Positions 8,440 to 15,986 of a stretch of 64,000 nucleotides of DNA are shown here, in pieces. The notes beneath the pieces were generated by a model, which did no database searches, was not told where the DNA came from, and saw nothing but the letters and a program-made list of their open reading frames with translations. Every line of letters starts with the position of its first letter. Position 1 is the stretch's first letter. The position numbers were made by a program, and so were the translations under genes. The stretch is from DATCHW01 sp036508135 (lineage in GTDB: Bacteria; Bacteroidota; Ignavibacteria; Tepidaquicellales; Tepidaquicellaceae). The DNA lies in NCBI GenBank assembly GCA_036508135.1, contig DATCHW010000047.1, positions 4,781 through 68,780 on the forward strand, read 5' to 3'.

Positions 8440-11286
8440 TCAAAGAAATTTCTCTAAATATTTCGCAGTGTAACTTACATTTTTATATTTTTTTACTAAT
8501 TCTTCCGGTGTTCCTTCAGCAACAATCCTACCGCCTTCCTCTCCTCCTTCGGGTCCTAAATCTATTATCCAATCAGCACATTTGATAACTTCAAGATTAT
8601 GCTCTATCACTATAACGGTATTTCCCTTATCGACAAGTTTATTAAGAACATTCAGGAGCATTTTAATATCCTCAAAATGCAATCCCGTTGTAGGTTCATC
8701 GAGTATATAAACCGTTTTACCGGTCTGGACTTTTGAAAGTTCTGTAGAGAGTTTTACCCTCTGTGCCTCGCCGCCCGAAAGAGTGGTTGCCTGTTGTCCG
8801 AGTCTTATATAATCAAGCCCAACATCGTGAAGGGTCTTTAGTTTTCTTCTCAAAGAAGGTATCGATTCAAAAAATCCAAGCGCCTCCTCTACGGTCATAT
8901 CAAGGACTTCTGCTATCGTCTTTCCTTTATATCTTATCTGGAGTGTTTCCCTGTTATATCTTTTTCCTTTGCAGTCTTCGCAGGTTACATACACATCCGG
9001 AAGGAAATTCATTTCAATCCTTTGAAGTCCGTCACCATCGCAGGTCGGGCATCTTCCTCCTTTTACATTGAAAGAAAATCTTCCGACTTTATAACCTCTT
9101 ATTTTCGCCTCGGGAAGCGAGGCAAATATATCCCTTACGAAAGTAAAAAGACCGGTATATGTAGCAGGATTGCTCCTCGGAGTTCTTCCAATTGGGGACT
9201 GATCAATCTCAATTACCTTATCTACAGTTCTATAAAATTTCTCTCTTCTTTCTTTTAAAGATATTTTCTCTTCGAATGATTTGTGGGCAAGCGGAGCGGT
9301 ATAAGATTTTAAATATCTGTTTGATAGTATCGGATAAAGAGTTTCATTTATTAATGTTGATTTTCCGGAACCGCTGACGCCTGATATGCATATGAATTTT
9401 CCAATAGGGATTTTCAGATCAACTTCTTTTAAATTGTTGCCTGAAGCTCCTTTTAATAATAAATAGTTTCCGTTGCCTTTCCGTCTATCACTTTTGAAAT
9501 CTATTCTTTTTTTGCCTTTCAGATAGTCAACAGTCACAGAACTGCCTTTTAAATTTTTCGGATTACCCTGTGCTACTATATACCCGCCGTGTTCGCCCGC
9601 TCCGGGACCCAGATCAACGATGTAATCCGCAGATTCCATCATTTCACGGTCGTGCTCAACTACTATCACGGTATTCCCCATATCGCGCAGTCTTTTAAGG
9701 GAATCAATTAATCTAATATTATCCCTTTGATGCAAACCGATTGAAGGTTCGTCGAGTATATAAAGTACTCCTGTCAATTGAGAACCAATCTGAGTTGCAA
9801 GTCTTATCCTCTGCGCCTCGCCCCCGGAGAGGGTTTTAGCACTCCGGTCTAATGTCATATAATTAAGACCCACGTTTGAGAGGAAAGTAAGGCGTGTAAC
9901 AATTTCTTTGATTATCTGTCTCGATATTATTTCGTGCCTCTCGTCAAATTTAAGATTGCTTAAGAATTCTTTGCATATATTTATCGGCATAAGTGTAACC
10001 TCGTGTATATTCTTCCCGTTTGTCTTTATCCATAATGCATCTTCTTTCAATCTTCCACCTCCGCAGGTTTTACACTGCGAAGTTGTAAGGAATGTATCAG
10101 CCCAGGTGCGTATAATTTCAGAAGAAGATTCGTTTACCTGTCTGTTAATATATTCAGTCATTCCGTAAAATCTATATCTGTAAATTTCTTCCCTGCCGTA
10201 ACTATTTGTGTAATTTATATCAAGCTTTTTATCAACTCCGCTCATAATAGCATCTATAAGCATTCCGGAATAATCTTTCACCGGTATATTTCCGGATGTG
10301 TTATTCATTTCAAGCAGTGCCCTCATAGTCGAAGCCATCATGGAATTCTTCGGCTTGCCTATAGGTGCAATTCCCCCTTCTTCAAAGGAAAGTTCCTTAT
10401 TCGGGAAAACACGGTTAACATCTATTTCTTTTTTCTCTCCAAGACCATAGCAGGTTTTGCACCAGCCGTAATGAGAATTAAAAGAGAACATATTCGGAGC
10501 CGGTTCCGAAAAACTCCTTCCTGTTACGGGGTCGGAAAGTTTTTCATTGTAAAGTTTATCTACTTTTCCGCTGCTGATGATTACAAGTCCTTTGCCTATC
10601 CTCAACGCCACATCAAGCGAGTCATATATCCTCATCTTTGATTTATCATTTACAATAACCCTATCCACAACCGCCTCAATATCATGAATTTTAAATCTCT
10701 GAACCTGCATCTTCGGTGTGATATCCATAACTTCACCGTCAACTCTCACTTTTGTAAAACCTTCGGAAGAGATTTCTTCAAAAAGTTCACGGTAATGACC
10801 TTTACGTCCTTTAACGATAGGAGCTAATATGTTGATGCGTGTACCATCTTTCATTTTCATAATATTATCAAGAATCTGGTCAATAGTTTGACGCGTAACT
10901 TCAAGTCCTGTATCGGGTGAAAATTGTGTTCCGCACCTTGCAAAGAGCAGACGCAGAAAATCATAAATTTCAGTAACGGTACCGACAGTGGAACGGGGAT
11001 TATGAGAAATAGTCTTCTGTTCAATGGAAATAGCAGGCGAGAGACCTTCGATTTTATCCACTTCGGGTCTTTCCATTCCTCCTATAAACTGACGTGCATA
11101 AGAAGAAAGTGTTTCCATAAATCTTCTCTGCCCTTCTGCATAGATTGTATCGAATGCAAGCGAAGATTTACCGGAACCGGACAGTCCTGTAAAAACGATA
11201 AGACTATCTCGCGGAATTTCCAGGTCTATATTTTTGAGATTGTGAACTCTCGCACCTTTAACAATTATTTTATCTAAGTGTGAAAT
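8440..11286 (-). CDS. uvrA: UvrA excinuclease ABC subunit A, with a non-ATG start
   Basis: The frame encodes ~948 residues of canonical UvrA: Walker A GLSGSGKS at ~34-41, second Walker A GVSGSGKS at ~636, signatures KTLSGGEAQRIRL and TTLSGGEAQRVKL, and zinc modules CKTC/CKTCGG and CPTCDG...CEDCKGK. The first in-frame ATG, at 11118, falls inside the protein after Walker A, so it cannot be the true start. The frame is open upstream to 11289 and encodes DKIIVKGARVHNLKNIDL, the expected N terminus. No ATG, GTG or TTG precedes it in frame; the best candidate is an ATT at 11284-11286. Residues 1-56 of this call are therefore certain as coding but the exact start is not. It leads the uvrA-uvrA-DUF6132 transcript. 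Confidence 0.9.
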   Translation of the reverse strand: MSHLDKIIVKGARVHNLKNIDLEIPRDSLIVFTGLSGSGKSSLAFDTIYAEGQRRFMETLSSYARQFIGGMERPEVDKIEGLSPAISIEQKTISHNPRSTVGTVTEIYDFLRLLFARCGTQFSPDTGLEVTRQTIDQILDNIMKMKDGTRINILAPIVKGRKGHYRELFEEISSEGFTKVRVDGEVMDITPKMQVQRFKIHDIEAVVDRVIVNDKSKMRIYDSLDVALRIGKGLVIISSGKVDKLYNEKLSDPVTGRSFSEPAPNMFSFNSHYGWCKTCYGLGEKKEIDVNRVFPNKELSFEEGGIAPIGKPKNSMMASTMRALLEMNNTSGNIPVKDYSGMLIDAIMSGVDKKLDINYTNSYGREEIYRYRFYGMTEYINRQVNESSSEIIRTWADTFLTTSQCKTCGGGRLKEDALWIKTNGKNIHEVTLMPINICKEFLSNLKFDERHEIISRQIIKEIVTRLTFLSNVGLNYMTLDRSAKTLSGGEAQRIRLATQIGSQLTGVLYILDEPSIGLHQRDNIRLIDSLKRLRDMGNTVIVVEHDREMMESADYIVDLGPGAGEHGGYIVAQGNPKNLKGSSVTVDYLKGKKRIDFKSDRRKGNGNYLLLKGASGNNLKEVDLKIPIGKFICISGVSGSGKSTLINETLYPILSNRYLKSYTAPLAHKSFEEKISLKERREKFYRTVDKVIEIDQSPIGRTPRSNPATYTGLFTFVRDIFASLPEAKIRGYKVGRFSFNVKGGRCPTCDGDGLQRIEMNFLPDVYVTCEDCKGKRYNRETLQIRYKGKTIAEVLDMTVEEALGFFESIPSLRRKLKTLHDVGLDYIRLGQQATTLSGGEAQRVKLSTELSKVQTGKTVYILDEPTTGLHFEDIKMLLNVLNKLVDKGNTVIVIEHNLEVIKCADWIIDLGPEGGEEGGRIVAEGTPEELVKKYKNVSYTAKYLEKFL

Positions 11287-11400
11287 ATCTTATTAAAATT
11301 TAACAACACTAAAGGTAATGCTTTTAATATCTTTGAACAATTCAATTTGATATCCCTCCGTCCACTTTTTTTATCTTAAGCTATTTTTAAAAGTTTATAC

Positions 11401-11835
11401 CCCCCTCCCCATTTAAGGGGAGGGGGGTAGAAAACTGAAACCATCTCCCCCCTTTGCTAAATGGGAGTTGGGGGGTTCAGAGTAAATAATATGATACAAA
11501 TTATTTGAAACGACATCTTTATCAGTGTAATCAGTCTAATCATTTCCTTTCAGTGATTCAGTTCTTCCAATAATATTTTCCCTCCCCATTCAAGGGGAGG
11601 GGCAGGGGTGGGGTGTAGAAAACTGAAACCATCTCCCCCCTTTGCTAAATGGGAGTTGGGGGGTTCAGAGTAAATAATATGATACAAATTATTTGAAACG
11701 ACATCTTTATCAGTGTAATCAATCTAATCCGTTCTTTCAGTGATTCAGTTCTTCCAATAATATTTTCCCTCCCCGTTCAAGGGGAGGGGCAGGGGTGGGG
11801 TGGAAAATAGAAATTTCATCAACGTTATCAGTGAA
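11401..11835. repeat. Non-coding tandem repeat, period 187-188 bp, about 2.3 copies
   Basis: Copy 1 (~11403-11580), copy 2 (~11581-11767) and a truncated copy 3 (~11768-11835) share a C-rich/G-rich hairpin (CCCTCCCC with GGGGAGGGG). Copies 1 and 2 also share a second C/G hairpin around TTTGCTAAATGGGAG and an AT-rich stretch ending TCAGTGATTCAGTTCTTCC. They are nearly identical, so the duplication is recent. No reading frame spans them. The units look like mobile or REP-type intergenic hairpins and not genes. Confidence 0.85.
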
Positions 11836-12308
11836 ATCCATATAATTTATTCGTTAAAGTTTGTGTTATAAAGTTCGTAACCCACGGTTTTAACCGTGGG
11901 GAATAAAATAAAATTATTTCTAACCGTTTCTAATCTGGGATCCACCGTGGGGGACGGTTTATTCCTTAGGCACGTACAATTTCGAAGGAAAAATGCTTAT
12001 TTCTTATTAATCCCATCTATCATGTAAATCCTGTCTGTACTGTATTTTCTGCAGAAACATTTTTATCAGTGTAATCAGTCTAATCCGTTCTTTCAGTGAT
12101 TTCCTTTCCATTCGAATTATTAAGCAATTGAAAATAAAGATGAAATTTTCTTGAGCATCTCCCCCCTTTTGACAAAGGGGGGATGGAGGGTTAGAGATTA
12201 AAGGATTATAAATTATAATCTAATTTTCAAATTATATTTCAGTTTTCGATTAATAAAGCAATTGAAAATAAATTCAGAATTATCTATCTTATATGCTTGT
12301 GATTTTAC
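11836..12308. other. Gene-free interval with palindrome and scattered repeat fragments
   Basis: There is a perfect stem CCCACGGTT/AACCGTGGG at 11881-11900 and a partial, diverged copy of it around 11940-11960. A fragment of the upstream repeat lies at ~12056-12106 (ATCAGTGTAATCAGTCTAAT), and another C/G hairpin of the same class at ~12152-12198. Nothing in it looks coding. It forms the chromosome-side flank of the tRNA-Glu gene. Confidence 0.6.
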
Positions 12309-12383
12309 GCTCCCATCGACTAGGGGTTAGGTCGCCACTCTTTCACAGTGAAAACACGGGTTCGAATCCCGTTGGGAGCGCCA
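12309..12383 (+). tRNA. tRNA-Glu (anticodon UUC), intact, CCA encoded
   Basis: GCTCCCA at the 5' end pairs with TGGGAGC at the 3' end, followed by discriminator G and an encoded CCA. The D arm contains TAGGGGTTAGG. The anticodon stem-loop is CCACT-CTTTCAC-AGTGA with TTC as anticodon, and the T arm is CGGG-TTCGAAT-CCCG. All four arms are complete. Six decayed copies of its 3' half are found over the next 24 kb, so this gene appears to be the intact left end of an integration hot spot. Confidence 0.95.
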
Positions 12384-12387
12384 CTTT

Positions 12388-12425
12388 AAAGCCTTGTAAA
12401 CATTTAGTTTATAGGGCTTTTTTGT
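12388..12425 (+). terminator. Terminator of tRNA-Glu
   Basis: AAAGCC...GTAAAC pairs with GTTTA...GGGCTTT and is followed by six T residues. Related hairpins follow most of the tRNA fragments downstream, so the duplicated unit includes the terminator as well as the tRNA 3' half. Confidence 0.85.
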
Positions 12426-13006
12426 TTTTGTTAATTTTCTCGTTAGCACTTTTTCAGTCTGAAATTTGGGGGAATACATATTTAAACTCCTTTTTAGTCG
12501 ATATTAGCTAACATTACTATTATACCAGAAAAATGATTTAAAACAGAAATGATATATTGCTTTTTATATTATGTTAAATAGAATAAAATGTGCATAATTT
12601 CTATCATATTTAATTTATTTGGCAATATAATTGCAATAATATTAATACTTTTTATTATATATATCACTTGATTATTGAATTTATTCTAACTAAAATTATC
12701 AAACAAAATAAAAAAACGCGTGTATAGGGGACCACGAATCTAATTCATTTTTTTTTCTTCTGTATAGAAACTTGAAGTGGCTTCATAATAAGGCGCATAC
12801 AATTACCACCGAACCGGTAATTTTTTCAAAAGCAAATTTAGAAAAATATTTTGTTGTGAAAACAATTGTATAAACAGTTGTTTCCTTTAAGATTTTGTCA
12901 ACAGCAAAGCTTTACTTGTGCTGATAAAATTTTTAAATAAGTTCAATTAATTATATTCTGTTTAAAAACTGTTTTTAAAAATAAATAAAATTTAAAAGGG
13001 CTAATT
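12426..13006. other. AT-rich gap with integrase-arm-like motif and a hairpin
   Basis: Shortly after the tRNA terminator comes TCTCGTTAGCACTTTTTCA (~12438-12456), the same motif found beside the tRNA fragments. The remainder is very AT-rich. AATTACC/GGTAATT (12801-12822) forms a 7-bp stem followed by T residues and is a possible terminator. The promoter of the next gene must lie in the last ~150 bases, but I cannot point to its elements. Confidence 0.5.
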
Positions 13007-15190
13007 ATGAAAAAATTAATTTACACATTAGCGTTTGTACTTATTTTAGCACAAACAATTTTAGCACAGGTAAACTGGTCGCAATCACCTGGAATTTACG
13101 GCGGTGAAGTCCGCTGTTTTGCTGTTGCTTCAAACGGCAATACTTATATGGGTAGTAATGGTTCGGGAATATATAAGACAATAGATGGCGGTAATAACTG
13201 GACAAAAGTAAATACAGGCATCCTGAATCTTAACGTGCGTGCAATGGCTATAAATTCCAGTGACCATATTTTTGCGGGGATTTTAGACAGCACAGGATAC
13301 GGAATACTGCGTACAACTAATAATGGCGTAAACTGGAATTATACTGCATTATCTAATACAGATATACGTACGATAGTTATAAATTCCAGCGGTCATATTT
13401 TCGTTGGTACGGATTCAACGGGTATCTTTCGCTCCACTGATAATGGTGTAAGTTTTGTACAGGTCAATAACGGATTGACATTTCGGAACATACGCTCTAT
13501 TGCTATTAATTCAAGCGGAGATTTATTCGCTGCCGCTTATACAGGCGGAGTATTCAAATCAACTGATAATGGCGGAAATTGGACTCAGGTCAATACGGGA
13601 TTATCAAATCTTTATGCAAATTCAATTGCTGTTAACCCTGTCAACGGATATTTATTTGTCGGAACTGGTAATGCTGTTGGGAGTGGTGCTGTGTATCGTT
13701 CTACAAATAATGGCGGTATATGGACTATTATGACTTTAACTAATGAGTGGATAATACATATTGCAATTAATCCCACTGGCGTTATATATGCTGGAATAAT
13801 TAAATTATCCTATGGTTCTCCTTTAACATATATAAAAAAATCTTCTGATGGCGGAGGAACTTGGGATGATATAGGTGCTTTTGGTTATTATGAAGGTTTC
13901 ACATCGCTTATATTAAATAATACTCGTGTGTATGCAGGAACAAATTATTCGTTATACAGGTCTGTAAATGATGGCAGTTTTGATAATCTTCAGAATGGCT
14001 TTACCGGTCAGGTTGTTAATAGTTTATATATACCTAATTCTATTGGTCATGTTTTAGCAGCAACAAATTGGCAAGGGATATACCGCACTACTGATGGTGG
14101 TGCAAATTGGGACAATACTTATAATGGAGGTGTATGTAAAGGATTTACAGTTAACTCATTTGGTCATATATTTACAACATATTTTTCATCTTATGACAAT
14201 ACTTCTTCTGTGAATAAATCGACAAATGGCGGTCAAGATTGGAATCAGGTTGGCACTATAAACTCACCGAGGCTAATTCAATCATTGACTGTCAACTTGC
14301 TCGATTATGTATTTGCGGCATCAGCCGGAGATGGGATTTATCGCTCTATAAATAATGGAGCCGACTTTACCCAGATTAATTTATCAAATAATTATGTCTG
14401 GTCACTTCTTTCGGTTGATTCCACTACTTCCATTTTTGCCGGAACAGGAAAAGGTAAAATCTTTCGTTCAACGGATTATGGTTTTGGTTGGAATCAGATT
14501 TACATCAGACCTGATAGTACGAATAATAATGTCAGGTCTCTTGCGAAAAGTAAAACTAACATACTTTATGCCGGTCTTGATACAGGAGGGATTATTTTCT
14601 CTACAAATAACGGTACAACGTGGACGCAATCAAGTTTTACTGTTCCAAACGTTAATGCCATCGTCTTTAATTCGCTCAACCATATTTTTGCAGGAACAGG
14701 CAATAACGGAGTGTATCGTTCAACAGATAACGGTGTCAGCTGGACGCAGGTAAATAACGGCTTTACTAATAATAATAGAATTAATGCTCTGGCAATAGAT
14801 GGTGCAGGATTTATATATTCAGGACTCAACGGCGGCAGTGTTTACAAAAGCTTGCAGTCAACCACAATTTCAATAAAGAATATCAGCAGTGAAATACCGT
14901 CAGGATATTCTTTATCACAAAACTATCCGAACCCGTTCAACCCAACAACGAAGATAAAATTTGATGTTGCTCCTTCTTTGTCATTCCCGAATGTTTCTAT
15001 CGGGAATCCAGTAACATTAAAAGTGTATGACGTAATGGGTCGCGAAGTTCAAACACTCGTGAATGAAAAGTTACAGCCCGGAACGTATGAAACATCATTC
15101 GACGGCTCACAATTTTCAAGCGGAGTTTATTTCTATAAATTGCAGACAGGAGATTTCAGCGAAACGAAGAAAATGTTGATGATAAAGTGA
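13007..15190 (+). CDS. T9SS-exported BNR/sialidase-like propeller protein
   Basis: The protein has 727 residues. A signal peptide (1-20, ending ILAQ) is followed by repeated blades of ~40-45 residues with the BNR-type Asp-box phrase (for example GIYKTIDGGNNWTKVNTG and GVYRSTDNGVSWTQVNNG). From ~633 to the end is a type A sorting domain (SLSQNYPNPFNPTTKIKFD to MLMIK). The many blades suggest one or two beta-propellers displayed on or released from the cell surface. No catalytic residues of sialidase can be assigned, so the role may be carbohydrate or surface binding. It is the cargo of the first tRNA-delimited cassette, and its stop codon sits inside a perfect hairpin. Confidence 0.88.
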   Translation: MKKLIYTLAFVLILAQTILAQVNWSQSPGIYGGEVRCFAVASNGNTYMGSNGSGIYKTIDGGNNWTKVNTGILNLNVRAMAINSSDHIFAGILDSTGYGILRTTNNGVNWNYTALSNTDIRTIVINSSGHIFVGTDSTGIFRSTDNGVSFVQVNNGLTFRNIRSIAINSSGDLFAAAYTGGVFKSTDNGGNWTQVNTGLSNLYANSIAVNPVNGYLFVGTGNAVGSGAVYRSTNNGGIWTIMTLTNEWIIHIAINPTGVIYAGIIKLSYGSPLTYIKKSSDGGGTWDDIGAFGYYEGFTSLILNNTRVYAGTNYSLYRSVNDGSFDNLQNGFTGQVVNSLYIPNSIGHVLAATNWQGIYRTTDGGANWDNTYNGGVCKGFTVNSFGHIFTTYFSSYDNTSSVNKSTNGGQDWNQVGTINSPRLIQSLTVNLLDYVFAASAGDGIYRSINNGADFTQINLSNNYVWSLLSVDSTTSIFAGTGKGKIFRSTDYGFGWNQIYIRPDSTNNNVRSLAKSKTNILYAGLDTGGIIFSTNNGTTWTQSSFTVPNVNAIVFNSLNHIFAGTGNNGVYRSTDNGVSWTQVNNGFTNNNRINALAIDGAGFIYSGLNGGSVYKSLQSTTISIKNISSEIPSGYSLSQNYPNPFNPTTKIKFDVAPSLSFPNVSIGNPVTLKVYDVMGREVQTLVNEKLQPGTYETSFDGSQFSSGVYFYKLQTGDFSETKKMLMIK

Positions 15191-15206
15191 CGACAGTCAC
15201 TTTATC
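15181..15206 (+). terminator. Perfect hairpin containing the T9SS stop codon
   Basis: GATAAAGTGAC pairs with GTCACTTTATC around GACA; the left arm is the end of the reading frame including TGA. An almost identical hairpin ends the sorting domain at 54673-54698, and both are followed by GAAATCCTC. A normal U-tract terminator lies 65 bases further on, so this hairpin may instead be an mRNA-end element or a recombination trace. Confidence 0.6.
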
Positions 15207-15270
15207 CGAAATCCTCCAATCTTTAGGGAGGAATTTTGATGAAGTAAAAATTCGATTGAAATTAATTTTA

Positions 15271-15304
15271 AAAGCCGGGGGTTTTACTTCCGGCTTTTTT
15301 TATT
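15271..15304 (+). terminator. Rho-independent terminator
   Basis: AAAGCCGG pairs with CCGGCTTT across a 11-base loop and is followed by a run of T. The same terminator occurs after the T9SS gene at 20556-20586, which shows that the two cassettes share 3' flanks. Confidence 0.85.
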
Positions 15305-15425
15305 ATGAAAAATCAGAAATTAATAACTGGATTTTGAAATATCGGATAAAGACAAAAGAAGAACTCAAGGAAATTACTAGTGAGTATGTTATGAAACATC
15401 GGACAAAATACTGATAAAATCTGTT

Positions 15426-15646
15426 AGCAATTCCGTTAGCACTTTTTCAAAAAATGGGGTAAGAAAGGGTACTTTAGGGATATCAAAAACGCTGAAAACC
15501 CCTGTATTTATACATATTCGCACCGTCGAGTGACTCTTTCACAGTGAAGACATCCCAAGAACCCGGGAAATCCCAGCTTGTCCCGAAACCTCGGGATTGG
15601 GAGCGCCAATTTAAAACCCTGTAAATTTAATGTTTACAGGGCTTTA
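15426..15646 (+). repeat. tRNA-Glu 3'-half fragment with arm and terminator (copy 1)
   Basis: Left arm 15426-15532 contains two tandem GTTAGCA motifs and AACGCTGAAAACCCC. At 15533 it joins ACTCTTTCACAGTGAA, identical to the anticodon arm of tRNA-Glu. The rest of the tRNA half is scrambled in the T arm but ends in GATTGGGAGCGCCA at 15608. A terminator hairpin CCTGTAAA/TTTACAGG follows (15618-15640). Only the 3' half is present, as expected at the distal end of an element integrated in the anticodon loop. Confidence 0.75.
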
Positions 15647-15653
15647 TATTTTT

Positions 15654-15791
15654 TCACTTCTCAATTCTTACTCTCGTTCCAATGAGAATTGTTCTTAATA
15701 TATTATCTATATCCGAATTTTCAAGAGCGATACATTCAACTGTCCAGTCACCGCCTATTAATCCACCCCCGTATATGCAAATGTCCCGCAG
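15654..15791 (-). pseudogene. C-terminal relic of an L,D-transpeptidase (YkuD domain)
   Basis: On the minus strand the frame ending at 15654 reads GGGLIGGDWTVECIALENSD followed by IDN and ends GTRVRIEK. This is the active-site region and C terminus of YkuD L,D-transpeptidases (usual form GGDWTxGCIALEN), which cross-link peptidoglycan. The catalytic Cys remains, but the conserved Gly before it is Glu and the upstream His is Tyr. The N-terminal part is absent. A second, ten-codon scrap of the same C terminus lies at 17401-17430, on the other side of the ATPase gene. Confidence 0.7.
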
Positions 15792-15864
15792 CTTTTTGAT
15801 TTACGCAAACAACTCGGAATAGAATGAAATAGAGAAAATAATGAAATATATTTTTTCCTCCGTC

Positions 15865-15971
15865 GCCTTGTATTTTTCCAAATTTTACCTCAGTATTACC
15901 TTGTATTATTATCATTTTTATTTAATTATTGCCTTGTATTTATGTTAGTTTAATACCATTATTGCCTTGTA
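15865..15971 (+). repeat. Four 33-bp-spaced RCCTTGTA iterons
   Basis: RCCTTGTA occurs at 15865, 15898, 15931 and 15964, each step exactly 33 bp. The three full units share ATT before and ATTWWT after the core, while the middle of each unit has diverged. The array ends 16 bases before the ATPase start. Thirty-three bases is close to three helical turns, which would put the sites on one DNA face, so an operator array is plausible; a decayed minisatellite is the alternative. Confidence 0.7.
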
Positions 15972-15986
15972 AAATTTATAATTGAT

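Noticed and set aside
12293..12511. 72-codon plus-strand ORF over the tRNA
   Set aside because: It runs through the complete tRNA-Glu and its terminator, so it is not a gene.
13007..15190. Sialidase activity suggested by BNR/Asp-box repeats
   Set aside because: The arginine triad and nucleophile of sialidases cannot be identified; Asp-box turns alone mark the propeller fold.
15187..15414. 75-codon ORF overlapping the end of the 13007 gene
   Set aside because: It crosses the stop-codon hairpin and a strong terminator. The homologous region after the 20532 gene has a stop in the equivalent frame, so coding is not conserved.
15865..15971. Possible CRISPR array in the 33-bp iterons
   Set aside because: Only about 8-14 bases per unit are conserved and the rest is decayed AT-rich sequence; no cas genes are present.
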